Below, piece after piece: positions 1-9,078 of a DNA stretch of 64,000 nucleotides (its first letter is position 1; each line of letters begins with the position of its first letter). Source of the DNA: CAVQHY01 sp963712465 (GTDB lineage Bacteria > Actinomycetota > Thermoleophilia > Gaiellales > Gaiellaceae); assembly GCA_963712465.1 (NCBI GenBank), contig CAVQHY010000008.1, positions 496,001-560,000 of the forward strand. The letters are read 5' to 3'. The translations under genes and the position numbers were made by a program. The notes under the pieces were generated by a model. That model did no database searches. It was not told the DNA's origin and saw only the letters and a program-made list of their open reading frames with translations.

Positions 1-182
1 GATGCTCGCCAAGACGCCGGCCACGTCGTCAAAGCTGCCCGCACGAGTGCACGGCACGGTTCATCCCCTTTGGACGATGCCCAGGCGCCGCTGATAGGGC
101 AGAATGGTCAGCGGCTCGGTCGATCGTGGGATCGCCGGGTCGAAGCGTGTGAGATCGCCCACGGTGACGACAGGAGACTGCA

Positions 183-467
183 ATGGGAATGGTTCGTCGA
201 CGAACGCGCCGCCGGACGATGCTGGTCGCCGGTGGAGCGGCGTACGCGGCCGGCAGGTACGCGGGCCGAGGGGACGACTCCGGACAGGACGATTACGCCG
301 ACGAGCAGGGCTACGAGCAGGAGGTCCCGCCGGCGCCGCCGCCTCCCGCCCCGACCAGTGGGGAGAGCCAGGCCGACGAGATCCAGCGTCTCGCCGAGCT
401 GCACACCGCCGGCGCATTGACCGACGAGGAGTTCGCGGCCGCCAAGGCCAAGGCTCTCGGAATCTAA
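183..467 (+). CDS. SHOCT-domain small protein
   Basis: A 94-residue protein. The N-terminus is very basic (an Arg-rich run, residues 5-12), followed by an Ala/Gly stretch, an acidic region, a Pro-rich linker (about 49-57) and a C-terminal short helical SHOCT module (about 62-94) with the usual pattern IQRLAELHTAGALTDEEF then AAKAKAL. SHOCT modules are usually oligomerisation or docking tails on small actinobacterial membrane-associated proteins. The function of this protein is not known. It ends about 30 bases before the next gene on the same strand, so the two may share a transcript. Confidence 0.8.
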   Translation: MGMVRRRTRRRTMLVAGGAAYAAGRYAGRGDDSGQDDYADEQGYEQEVPPAPPPPAPTSGESQADEIQRLAELHTAGALTDEEFAAAKAKALGI

Positions 468-494
468 ACGCAGCGCTTAGAAGGAGGAGCGGTT

Positions 495-914
495 ATGGCT
501 CGGAGTGGTCGTGCCGGGGTGCTCGAGCGCGCCATCGAGGCTTGCCTCAACGGCGAGGTCGACGCCTTGCCGAAACTGTTCAGCGACGATGTGAGCGGTT
601 GGTCGCCGAACATGCTGGTTGCCTCACGCGGCGAGCTGGCAGAAGTGGTCGCGGAACGCGAGGCAAGCTTTTCAAACATGTCCGTGAAGATCGACGCCCT
701 CGACGTCGTCGGGAACAAGGGCTACGCCGAGTACCGGGTGAGCGCGGTCTTCTCGGCCCCGTTCGTGGTCGACGAGCAGACCGCGATCGAGCCGAACGGC
801 CGCGAGCTCCTGCTCGGAGCCGCGTTCGTAGCGGAGTTCAGCGGGGACACGATCTCTGCGTTTCGCAACTACTTCGACAACGCGGCGCTGCTGGAGCAGA
901 TGCTCGTCCAATAG
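495..914 (+). CDS. SnoaL-like / NTF2-fold protein
   Basis: A 139-residue protein of the NTF2-like (SnoaL/ester cyclase) fold. It opens with a helix containing the typical N-terminal signature (IEACLNGEVDALPKLFSDDV), then alternating beta strands, with an aromatic-rich C-terminal strand (AFRNYFDNAALLEQM). A strong Shine-Dalgarno (AAGGAGGAG) lies just before the ATG at 495. NTF2-fold proteins of this type are small cone-shaped dimers that may be cyclases, isomerases or ligand-binding proteins; nothing here fixes the substrate. The GNAT gene begins about 20 bases downstream on the same strand. Confidence 0.75.
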   Translation: MARSGRAGVLERAIEACLNGEVDALPKLFSDDVSGWSPNMLVASRGELAEVVAEREASFSNMSVKIDALDVVGNKGYAEYRVSAVFSAPFVVDEQTAIEPNGRELLLGAAFVAEFSGDTISAFRNYFDNAALLEQMLVQ

Positions 915-934
915 ACCTGCCCCCGGCTGAACCG

Positions 935-1360
935 GTGGACAGCCCCTACAGCCTCGTCGTCGAGGACTCGCCGGACCCGGCCGACCTCGCGCTGCTGGAG
1001 GAGCGGGTCACTGCGGCTGCCATCGCCGCCGCCGGCCTGGGCGACGACGAGGAGTTCGGGATCTTCGTCCGCGACGACGAAGGCCGAGTCGTCGCCGGCA
1101 TCTCCGGCATCGCGTGGGGTGGGTGCTGCGAGCTCCAGGCGATGTGGGTCGACGAGCTGCTCCGCGGTCGCGGGCTGGCTCGGGCCCTCATGGCCGGCGC
1201 GGAAGCCGAAGCCCGGCGGCGGGGCTGCTCGCTCGTCCAGTTCCGTGCCTACGACCTGCTGGCGCCCGGCCTCTACGAACGGCTCGGCTACGAGACCGTC
1301 GGCGTGATCGAGGGCTGCCCGGCCGCCAGCACCGCCCGCTGGTATCGCAAGAACCTGTAA
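935..1360 (+). CDS. GNAT-family N-acetyltransferase
   Basis: About 141 residues with a GTG start proposed at 935, because upstream in-frame sequence overlaps the preceding gene and is low-complexity. The acetyl-CoA binding motif A is clear: a beta strand (ELQAMWVDELLRGRG) followed by RGRGLARALMAGAEAEARRRG, and motif B near the end has the LYERLGYETVG signature. Family knowledge: GNAT enzymes transfer the acetyl group of acetyl-CoA to an amine; the acceptor cannot be read from sequence. It is convergent with the LtrA gene, 218 bases away; that gap has only a weak inverted repeat (CAGGAAC at 1371, GTTCCTG at 1393). Confidence 0.8.
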   Translation: MDSPYSLVVEDSPDPADLALLEERVTAAAIAAAGLGDDEEFGIFVRDDEGRVVAGISGIAWGGCCELQAMWVDELLRGRGLARALMAGAEAEARRRGCSLVQFRAYDLLAPGLYERLGYETVGVIEGCPAASTARWYRKNL

Positions 1361-1578
1361 GACCAGCCGCCAGGAACTCCCCCTGGGTACCGGTTCCTGC
1401 TCTGGGATCTGACTATTGAACGGGATCTCTTTGGGTCCGCTCCTCTGGACGCACTGAAGGCGGCCGCCGACGACAGGACGACAAGCAGTGCGCCAGCGCG
1501 CCTCACCGATGTTTTGCGCTTCTCCGCGGGTATGCACTACCGACTTGTCGTGGCCGCCGTCGGGCTTTCCGCTCCCAC

Positions 1579-2811
1579 TCATGGCCCGTCGACCCGGCCG
1601 GCCGCCGAGGCTTCGAGGCGCTCGAGCGGGGACGGCTCGCCGCGGGCGCGCCGGCGGGCTGCGGCGATGTGCTCGGCCCCGATCACTCCTAGCAGCACGA
1701 CAAGCACCAGACAGGCGAGCACGAGGCCGGGCACGAGTAGACCGACGGCCCCGACCACGACGCAGGCGAGCGCCCCCGCGAGGCGCTTCCAGCCCGGCGA
1801 GCCGGTCATTCGCAGGCGGAAGAGAGCGTGTCCGAGCAGGTAGACGGCCGGCCCCGCCACGACGACCGCGACCTCCGCGGCGGGCAGCACCTCGGTGGGA
1901 TGTGCGATCACGAGCTCGTCGCCGACCGCCGCCACGATCACCCCGGCGACCAGCACGACGTGGAGGTACGTGTAGCCGTCACGGGCAAGTAGCGTGCGGT
2001 CCGGCGCGAGCTCGAGCCGGCGCTGGGCAATCCCTGCGACGTAGTTGAAGTACAGCCACCACAGCGCGGCCGTGGCGAGGAACGCCACCCCGAACGCGGC
2101 GAGCCTCGCCGCATCGAGATCGAGTTCCGCCGTCGTCGCGCCGGTGATCACGATCGTCTCCCCGAGCGCGATGATCATGAACAGCTGGAAGCGCTCGGCG
2201 AAGTGCGAGGTCTCGACATCCCACGCCGTGCTGTCGAGCCGGGGACGTCCCGGAACCCAGAACACGGCGAGCGGCGCGCTGTAGTCGATCGCGAGCGCGA
2301 CGAGCCACAGCGCCGTGCGCTCGGGGTCGTCCACGATCCCGCCCGCGATCCACAGGGTGCCGGAAGCGACGAACCACGTGAGAATCCGCGCGGCCCGCTC
2401 CCGCTCGATCGTGCCGCGCCGCGCCGACCCGAAGGTGAGGAACGCGTGGCGACCCACCTGGATCGCGACGTACGAGCCGACGAAGAGGAGCGCGCGGTCG
2501 CCGAACGCCTGCGGGATCGCGACCGCCATCAGCAGGCTGCCGAGCATGATCGCAATCAGGACGAGGCGCACGACGGTCGAGTCGGGATCGAGCTCGTTCG
2601 TGACCCAGGTCGTGTAGTTCCAGGCCCACCAGACGACCAGGAGCACGAGCAGCGCCCGCCCGGCTCCCGCCCACGTCAGGTCGTCGAGCAGCAGATGCGA
2701 GACCTGGGTGACAGCGAACACGAATACGAGGTCGTAAAAGAGCTCGAGGCTGGTTGCGCGCTGCTCCTCCCCCGAGTCCCTGCGACGCTGGAAACGACTC
2801 ACGACCGGCAC
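1579..2811 (-). CDS. LtrA-family membrane protein (low temperature requirement protein A)
   Basis: A polytopic inner-membrane protein of about 410 residues. The N-terminal signature of LtrA is present: ATSLELFYDLVFVFAVTQVSHLL, followed by many hydrophobic segments rich in Trp and Ala, and a conserved central motif (SHFAERFQLFMIIALGE). LtrA was named for a Listeria cold-growth phenotype; its biochemical role is unknown. The start is uncertain: the open frame continues to 2907, but that would run into the divergent DUF1697 gene, so GTG codons at 2811 or 2802 are preferred. No good ribosome binding site supports either choice. Confidence 0.85.
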   Translation of the reverse strand: MPVVSRFQRRRDSGEEQRATSLELFYDLVFVFAVTQVSHLLLDDLTWAGAGRALLVLLVVWWAWNYTTWVTNELDPDSTVVRLVLIAIMLGSLLMAVAIPQAFGDRALLFVGSYVAIQVGRHAFLTFGSARRGTIERERAARILTWFVASGTLWIAGGIVDDPERTALWLVALAIDYSAPLAVFWVPGRPRLDSTAWDVETSHFAERFQLFMIIALGETIVITGATTAELDLDAARLAAFGVAFLATAALWWLYFNYVAGIAQRRLELAPDRTLLARDGYTYLHVVLVAGVIVAAVGDELVIAHPTEVLPAAEVAVVVAGPAVYLLGHALFRLRMTGSPGWKRLAGALACVVVGAVGLLVPGLVLACLVLVVLLGVIGAEHIAAARRRARGEPSPLERLEASAAGRVDGP

Positions 2812-2854
2812 AGCTGGCAGCCTACGTCGGGCTGCCGGCAAGGAGGCTCCCGAA

Positions 2855-3394
2855 ATGACCACGCTGATAGCGATGCTCCGCGGCGTCAACGTCGGCGGAA
2901 CCGGCAAGATCCCGATGGGCGAGCTCCGGTCGGCCCTTTCGTCGCTCGGCCTCGAGGACGTTGCGACCTACATCCAGAGCGGCAACGTCTTCTTTCGAGC
3001 CACGGGCGAAGCGGCCGACATCGCCGCGGCAATCGAGAAGCAGATCGTGGATGTCTTCGGCCTCACGACGACCGTCCTCGTGCGGACGCCCGCCGAACTG
3101 CGCAAGATCGCTGCCGGCAACCCGTTCCTCGAGCGCCAGGCCGATCTCTCCCGGCTACACGTGGCCTTCCTGGACGCCGCGCCGTCGGCGGCCGCTGTTG
3201 CGGGCCTCGACCCGGAGCGGTCACCGCCCGACGAGTTCGCCGTGCGCGGACGCGAGATCTACCTGCACTACCCGAACGGCTCGGGCCGGTCGAAGCTGAC
3301 CCTCGACTACCTCGAGCGCCGGCTTGGAGCCCGCGGCACCGTTCGCAACTGCAAGACGGTCAACAAGCTGATCGAGCTGACTAGCCGACCGTGA
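2855..3394 (+). CDS. DUF1697 family protein
   Basis: A 179-residue protein with the full DUF1697 signature: N-terminal MLRGVNVGGTGKIPM, then TYIQSGNVFF and a C-terminal region with LHYPNGSGRSKLT and NCKTVNKL. AAGGAGG lies 8 bases before the ATG. Members are widespread in bacteria, have two ferredoxin-like halves and no established function. The last 14 bases overlap the end of the convergent RnfD/CRTAC1 gene on the minus strand. Confidence 0.88.
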   Translation: MTTLIAMLRGVNVGGTGKIPMGELRSALSSLGLEDVATYIQSGNVFFRATGEAADIAAAIEKQIVDVFGLTTTVLVRTPAELRKIAAGNPFLERQADLSRLHVAFLDAAPSAAAVAGLDPERSPPDEFAVRGREIYLHYPNGSGRSKLTLDYLERRLGARGTVRNCKTVNKLIELTSRP

Positions 3395-6381
3395 CGATCC
3401 GGTCTGCGGTGACGTCCGTCAGGCGCGTCTCGCGACCGTCGGGGTAGCGCACGATCAGCTTGCTCACCTCCGTCACGTCTCCGAGGCCGAGGTGCACGCG
3501 TGGGTCTTCCGACGAGAGGTAGCTCGAGCCGGCCTGCACCGCGCGCACGAGCCTGCGCCCGTCAGGCAGCACGGCGGTGACCGTCGCGCCCGGGGCGAAC
3601 GTGCCGAGCTTCACCTCGAGCCAGTGTCCCGCGGCGCCCGTGTTCTCGAGCAGCACGAGCGGTCCGCCGATCGAGTTGATCGCGATGTCGACGTCGCCGT
3701 CGTTGTCGTAGTCGGCGGCTGCGAGACCGCGCCCGTCGACGCGCAGCCGCTTCCCCGTCGAAGCACTCCGGCCGAGGTCGGCGAACCACCCGTCTCGATT
3801 GTCGAGCACCTGGACCGGCTCGGCGTCCTCGACCAGGCTCGCCACGGGAATGGCGCCGTTCGCGAGGACGAGCTCGAGGTCGCCGTCGAGGTCGAGATCG
3901 ACCCAGGACGCGCCCCACCCGGTGAAGCTGTCGCCGAATGCGGCGGCGAAGTGCGAGCGCACGTCCGCGAACGAGGGCCTGGTCGCCTCTGCCGCCCGGT
4001 GTCGGTAGACGGCGTGTCCCTGGCCACGTGAATTCGAGACGAACAGATCCGTGAGACCGTCGCCGTCGTAGTCGGCGGCGGCGATGCCCATCCCTGCGTG
4101 CGGATCGGCAACGCCCTGGCTCACCGCGCGATCGTCCAGGCGGAACCCGAGGCCGGCCGGATCCTCCTGCACCCCTCCCGGCCAGGGAATGTTCCGGTAC
4201 AAGCGATTGGGGTCCTGGTCGTTCGCGACGTAGAGATCGAGGCGGCCGTCCCCGTCGAGGTCGGAGAGCACAGCGCCGAGGCCGTGGTCGATCCGGGAGG
4301 CCTCGAGCCCGGCCTGCTGCGCCCACCTCGCGGAACCGCGTCCGGCCGCTTCCATCCCGTCCCTCGTTGAGGTAGAGCAGGTCGCGCACCCCCTGGTAGC
4401 GGGTCGGGAACCCCTCGACCGATCCGGGAACGGGAGCGTTGAGATTCGTGTACCCGGCCACGAACAGATCCGGCCGTCCGTCGCCGTTCACGTCTCCGAC
4501 CGCGGCGCCCGTATGCCAGCCGTAGTCGTCGATCCCCGCCTCGCGTGCGCCCTCGACGAACGTGCCAGCGCCGCTGTTCCACAGCAGGGCGTCGTAGGTG
4601 GCGGAGGTGACGTAGAGATCCGTGTGCCCGTCCAGGTCGAAGTCCGCCGCCACGCACCCGTTCCCGCGCAGCGACACGTCGGCCCCCGAGCCGCGGCTGA
4701 CGTCGACGAACCTGCCCTTGACGTTGTGGAACAGGGCGCTGCGGGGCAGCCCACCCTCCTGCTTCCAGCGGGCGACGTCGAGCTCCGAGTACGAGTTGAC
4801 GACGAAGAGGTCCATCCAGCCGTCGTTGTCGTAGTCGAGCCAGCACAGCCCGCCGCCCATCATCGCGACGGGATCGGTCTGGGTCACCGTGTAGCGGAAC
4901 GATCCGTGGCGGAAGTCGAGCCCGACCTGGTCGGAGACGGACTCCAGTCCGGGACTGACGAAGCCGGTTGCGCTCACGAGGGTCGTTGCCGCCCCGGGCG
5001 GATCGGTCACCGCTGGACGGTCGCCCGAGCCTCGCTCCCGCACGATCACGAAGCGGCCGCCCTCCTGAGCGAGCTCCAACGTCCGCCTGGTCGCCCCTTC
5101 GAGCGTCGCGATGATCCTGGGCGGCCCCTGGCGCTGGCCCGGCTCGAGGGCGAGACTCATCCGCCTTACGTCGCTCGACTGGCCAGAGCTTCGCAGGTCG
5201 GTGACGACGTCCCGCGCGATCCGCAGCGCCGTGGGCCGATCGATCTCACCCACGACGGTCTGGGATGGCACAAACGTCACCTCGGGGAGGCCGTCGACGC
5301 TGCCCTCCGGGCCGGCGGCCGCCTCTGCCGTCGAGCGGGCTGGTATCCCGGCCGCAACCAGCAGCCCCACGAAGCCCACGGCTCCGGCGAGCGCGAGAGC
5401 GCCGACGAGGCGGCGGTTCCGGCCGGGGAGGTCGAGGTTCGACGCCCGCGCGATCGGAACGAGCCATTCGAGCAGCGGTCGTGCGGCGCACACGAGCGCG
5501 AGCGCCCCGAGCAGCGCGACCTTCGACCCGAACTCGGTGGTCTGCGGGGCGATCAGGACTGCGGCGAGCATTCCGACGCCCACCGCGTACACCCGACGGC
5601 CTGTCCGGCCCGCGGGCACGGTCTTCGGGTCGGTGATCATGAAGAACAGGAAGACGAGCACCTCGGGCGAGAACGCCAGCACCCGCCAGAAATACTCGTC
5701 CGAGATCGGGCCGAGGTGCCACCGTGCCGTCATCGCGTGCCCGGTGGCCGCGAGCACGGCGAGGCTGACGGCGAACGCGAGCCAGAAGCCGACGGCGATC
5801 TCGAGCAGGCGCAGCCGCCGGAGAATCAGGAAGCCGCCGGCGACGATGAGGACCAGCGCGAGCGCGAGCCACGCGGTCATCGGCCCCCACCAGAAGTCGA
5901 GCGGCTCCGCGAGCTCCGGGCCGAGCACGAGAAAGCACAGGACGAGCCCGAAGTTGGACGGATTGAACACGTGGCGGCCGTGGAAGCGGATCAGGTACTT
6001 CGAGAGCAGAGCCACCGCCGCCGTCCCGGCGAAGATCCACCAGCCGCGCATGCTCCACCAGTCCCCGTGCTGCGTCCCCGGGACGCGCAGGATGAAGGCG
6101 ACGCCGTTCCCGGTCAGAAGCGCGCTCGCGGGCCACATCAGCACCTGCTGACGCCTAAACGCGATCCCGACTTCGAGCACGGCACAGGTACCGAGCGAGA
6201 CGAGGATCTGGGCGATCGAGAGACGGAAGTCGAACGCCACCTGCCCGAGCACCTGCAGCGAGACGATCACTGCCGCGAGGTGGAGGCGCGGATCCCGGAT
6301 TGTCGGCAGCAACACCGGATACGTGGTGCCCCGGATCCGCAGAGTCGGCCTGCCAAGGTCGATGACGGCGGGCGCGCTCAT
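3381..6381 (-). pseudogene. RnfD-like membrane domain fused to FG-GAP/ASPIC-UnbV (CRTAC1-type) repeats, split by one frameshift
   Basis: The 5' part (6381 down to about 4320) encodes about 340 residues with several membrane segments and RnfD/NqrB-type motifs (RHVFNPSNFGL and MITDPKTVPAGR), then a soluble part with FG-GAP/VCBS repeats (LDYDNDGWMDLF, DFDLDGHTDLY, DVNGDGRPDLF). At about 4310-4325 the reading shifts by one base; the rest (4355 down to 3381) continues in another frame with more repeats (DLDGDGRLDLY, DYDGDGLTDLF) and a C-terminal ASPIC/UnbV-like domain (HLGLGDVTEVSKLIVRYPDGRE). The expected sequence is continuous across the shift, so this is one gene of about 1000 codons with a single indel, real or a consensus error. 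RnfD anchors a covalent flavin in Rnf/Nqr complexes; no other Rnf subunit is nearby. Confidence 0.75.
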
Positions 6382-6398
6382 CAGGCGCTCAATGCTAC

Positions 6399-7190
6399 TC
6401 AGGCCGAGTCCCCGACCACCCGATTCGACGAGACCGACACCGGCGCGTCGGGATCCTTGGCCAGGGCCGCGTAGAAGTCGGGCGGCTCCCCGGGCGTCAG
6501 CTGACCGACCCTCCAGCCCGTATCGGCGGCGAGCAGGCCCTCGAGCTCGGACGGCGACACGTTGAGCAGCTCGTACCAGGGCGTGAGGTGCTCGCGATAG
6601 CGAAGCCGGATCGTCACCTGCCCGGGCATGCGCCCTCGCTCGCGGTTTCGCTCCTCGTAGAGCAGATCCTCCGGCTCCTCGTCCACGTGCGGGTCGACGG
6701 AGTCGAGCACGATCCGGCCGTCAGGCGACGTCAGCGCGTGGAGCGTTCGCAGCGTCGATACGGCATCCTGCGCCGTCCCGACGAGACCGAAGTTCCCGCA
6801 CATCATCAGTACCGTGTCGAAGACGCCCAGGCTCGCGTCGACCTCGGCGAGCGGAAGGAGCCGGACGTCGAGCACCCCGCGCCGGCGGCACACCTCGACC
6901 GCCCCGGGGGAGATGTCGATTGCGACCACCTCGAGACCTCGTCGCTGCAGCTCGAGGCTGTGCCGTCCGGCCCCGCACCCGACGTCGAGGACGCGTCCGC
7001 GCACGAGCTCGAGCACCCGCTGCTCCTCCGGAGGCCAGTCGACGTACTCGGCGAAGAAGACCTCGGCCGCGAGCGCCGGGCCCGCCGAGCCGTCGTCGCG
7101 TTCCAGGATCAGCCCGCCCGCCCGGCCCTCGAGGTGATCGAGGAGCGCGCGGCCGAAGGCGTCGTCCTCCGGGGCGAGGAGCCCGCTCAC
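6399..7190 (-). CDS. class I SAM-dependent methyltransferase
   Basis: About 263 residues. Motif I of the Rossmann methyltransferase fold is clear (RVLDVGCGAGRHSLEL), followed by the acidic ribose-binding strand end (VVAIDIS) and motif II/III region (FDTVLMMCGNFGLVG). GTG at 7190 is chosen because it overlaps the stop of the upstream 43-codon ORF (GTGA) and the further upstream in-frame sequence looks non-coding. Substrate unknown. A decayed second copy of the same family lies near 29.2 kb. Confidence 0.82.
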   Translation of the reverse strand: MSGLLAPEDDAFGRALLDHLEGRAGGLILERDDGSAGPALAAEVFFAEYVDWPPEEQRVLELVRGRVLDVGCGAGRHSLELQRRGLEVVAIDISPGAVEVCRRRGVLDVRLLPLAEVDASLGVFDTVLMMCGNFGLVGTAQDAVSTLRTLHALTSPDGRIVLDSVDPHVDEEPEDLLYEERNRERGRMPGQVTIRLRYREHLTPWYELLNVSPSELEGLLAADTGWRVGQLTPGEPPDFYAALAKDPDAPVSVSSNRVVGDSA

Positions 7191-7318
7191 TCCTTCTGGA
7201 CCGAGACGATCGCGTACGTCTTGCGAACGGTCTCGCGGATCTCTGGGGGCCACGGCCCGAGGGGCTCGAGCCGGGCGGCAAGCACGTCCTCGAAGCCCCG
7301 ACTGGGGGAAACGGTCAC
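7187..7318 (-). CDS. small conserved-looking protein coupled to methyltransferase
   Basis: A 43-residue ORF starting at GTG 7318, with a strong GGAGGAGA ribosome binding site three bases upstream. Its stop overlaps the methyltransferase start as GTGA, which implies translational coupling. The predicted product is amphipathic (FEDVLAARLEPLGPWPPEI then RETVRKTYAIVSVQKE) with no signal peptide or recognisable domain. The ribosome binding site and overlap are direct observations; the role is unknown. It could be a partner peptide of the methyltransferase or simply a leader ORF. Confidence 0.55.
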   Translation of the reverse strand: MTVSPSRGFEDVLAARLEPLGPWPPEIRETVRKTYAIVSVQKE

Positions 7319-7418
7319 GATCTCTCCTCCTCGAAGATTCCGTCGATGATCGCATAGCGGACGGGGTCGACCGGGACCGGCCGATGAGTCCGGCCGGTCC
7401 GGAAGGTCCAAGCTCACG

Positions 7419-7709
7419 ATGACCGCACGAGGACCGCAGAGGATCGCGTTCGCGATCCGCGGTCCGATCGAGCGCTCAGACCTGCCCGGCCTCTGCGAGC
7501 GCGTGTGCGCGCTGCTTCAGGCCGCCGCCGCCGACGTGGTGCTCTGCGACGTCCGCGGCGTCGGTTCCGACGCGGTGACGGTCGATGCGCTGGCGCGGCT
7601 CCAGCTCGCCGCCCGCCGGCACGGCTGTCAGGTCAGGCTGCGCCATGCCTCGAAGGAGCTGCGCGAGCTGGTGGCCTTCATGGGGCTTCGCGACGTCCTA
7701 TCGGAGTGA
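7419..7709 (+). CDS. STAS-domain protein
   Basis: A 96-residue single-domain protein with the STAS fold pattern of anti-sigma-factor antagonists (SpoIIAA-like): a beta strand IAFAIRGPI, a helix CERVCALLQA, the strand VVLCDVRGVGSDAVTVDALARLQ where a phosphorylatable Ser is expected, and a C-terminal VRLRHASKELRELVAFMGL helix. SDAV occupies the usual DSSG-like position, so one candidate Ser is present. No cognate kinase (anti-sigma) is in the window. Convergent with the sigma factor gene, two bases apart. Confidence 0.75.
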   Translation: MTARGPQRIAFAIRGPIERSDLPGLCERVCALLQAAAADVVLCDVRGVGSDAVTVDALARLQLAARRHGCQVRLRHASKELRELVAFMGLRDVLSE

Positions 7710-7711
7710 CG

Positions 7712-8731
7712 CTACGGCTGCAGCCGAGGCGGCAGGCCGAAGAGCGGGAACAGCGACTCCGTGTCGAGGAAGAAGGTGAGCTCGACGATCTGGCCGGCTG
7801 AGACCTCGAGCACCTGGAGCGCCCACGGCTCGTAGCCCGTCCCGGTCGTGCTCGGCTTGTACTGGCCGAACGCGGGCGACCCGTTTGCCATGCGGGCAGT
7901 CTGGATCACGCGGGAGCCGCGACAGCCCGCGCCAGGCCCGACCCACCAGCGGAAGATGTCGTCGCGACCGGAGAGCCAGAGCTCGTACGGTGGCATCGAC
8001 TGCGTCGCGTCCTCTCGGATCAGCGAGGTGAGCGCCTCCATGTCGTAGCGCTCGAACGCGTCGACGTAGCGGGCGAGGAGCTCCCGGTCTGCCTCGTCGA
8101 GCGACGATGCCGAGCCGGGAGCGCTGAGGTCGCGCGACTCGAGCGTCGATCGTGCGCGCTGGAGCGCGCTGTTCACCGAGGCGACGCTCGTGTCGAGCAG
8201 CTCGGCGACCTCGGTCGCCTTCCAGCGAAGCACCTCGCTCAGGATCAGGACCGCGCGCTGGCGCGGCGGAAGATGCTGCAGCGCCGCGACGAACGCAAGG
8301 CGGATCGTCTCGCGAGACACCACCACGTCCGCCGGATCGCCCTCGGCGACGACGAGCCCATCCGGCACCGGCTCGACCCAGGTGGCCTCCGGCAGCATGC
8401 TCAGGTTGGCGAGGTCGGGCTCGCGCGCCGGGCCGAGGTCCATCGGCAGCGCCCGGCGCTTCCTCGCCTTGAGCATGTCGAGGCAGACGTTCGTCGCAAT
8501 GCGGTAGAGCCACGAGCGAAGCGCTGCCCGGCCCTCGAAGCGGTCGAGGCTCCGCCAGGCACGCACGAGCGTCTCCTGCACGGCGTCCTCAGCCTCGAAC
8601 GGCGACCCCAGCATGCGATAGCAGTAGCCCGTCAGCTCGAGGCGGTGATGCTCGAGGCGCGCCGAGGGCTCGCCGGGCCCCCAGGTCGCCGCGCTTTGCA
8701 TCGCATCGGCTGTCGTTTGCAGTTCAGCCAT
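7712..8731 (-). CDS. ECF-type sigma factor with C-terminal SnoaL-like domain (SigX5/SigG-like)
   Basis: A 339-residue protein. Sigma region 2 spans about 27-95 (LTGYCYRMLGSPFEAEDAVQETLVRAWRS) and region 4 about 145-200 (LPPRQRAVLILSEVLRWKATEV, then LDTSVASVNSALQRARSTL). After a linker, residues 215-335 form an NTF2/SnoaL-like domain (LLARYVDAFERYDMEALTSLI). This layout matches the large ECF group typified by SigJ/SigG and the TIGR02960 family, where the C-terminal domain modulates activity in place of a separate anti-sigma factor. No anti-sigma gene is adjacent, which agrees. Divergent from the MmpL transporter with a 347-base spacer. Confidence 0.9.
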   Translation of the reverse strand: MAELQTTADAMQSAATWGPGEPSARLEHHRLELTGYCYRMLGSPFEAEDAVQETLVRAWRSLDRFEGRAALRSWLYRIATNVCLDMLKARKRRALPMDLGPAREPDLANLSMLPEATWVEPVPDGLVVAEGDPADVVVSRETIRLAFVAALQHLPPRQRAVLILSEVLRWKATEVAELLDTSVASVNSALQRARSTLESRDLSAPGSASSLDEADRELLARYVDAFERYDMEALTSLIREDATQSMPPYELWLSGRDDIFRWWVGPGAGCRGSRVIQTARMANGSPAFGQYKPSTTGTGYEPWALQVLEVSAGQIVELTFFLDTESLFPLFGLPPRLQP

Positions 8732-9078
8732 CCGGCTTCACCCTCCTCGCCCGTCGCGCATCGTAGCCACCGGGCCACGACACGACGAGGCGCTGGCCGA
8801 CCGCCGATCTGGACGGCCGGGACGCGTTCGCGGCGGACGCTACCAGCCGTCGGGGCGCACACAGGTGGTGGTAGCCGTACCACGAAGAGTGCGGGTAACC
8901 GTCCCTGCGAGTGTTGCTGACCTGCTGGCCGCCGAGGATTCCTCGGGCGAGAGTGCTCGCTTCGATGCACTCGCTAGCTAGGGTTCTCGCGGGTCGAGGA
9001 GCATGCCCGATCGGCGACCGATGATTTCGAGAGCTGTCGCACGTCTCTAGCGGAAAGACAAGGGAGGATCAGGACGCG
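8732..9078. other. divergent intergenic region
   Basis: A 347-base spacer between the divergently transcribed ECF sigma gene and the MmpL transporter. It must contain both promoters, but I could not pick a convincing -35/-10 pair. Only the AGGGAGG ribosome binding site about 12 bases before the ATG at 9079 is clear. No small gene or inverted repeat of note is visible. Confidence 0.4.

Noticed and set aside
1..182. Gene at the left edge
   Set aside because: Short frames here are Arg-rich, overlap each other on both strands and have no motif or ribosome binding site.
104..934. Extended 5' part of the GNAT frame
   Set aside because: The first 270 codons overlap the SHOCT and SnoaL genes out of frame and are low-complexity; only the part from about 935 is protein-like.
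1371..1399. Terminator between GNAT and LtrA genes
   Set aside because: The inverted repeat is only 7 bp with a 15-base loop and no T-run.
4513..6474. 653-codon plus-strand open frame
   Set aside because: Antisense to the RnfD-like/FG-GAP gene; composition is Arg/Pro/Glu-rich and shows no domain.
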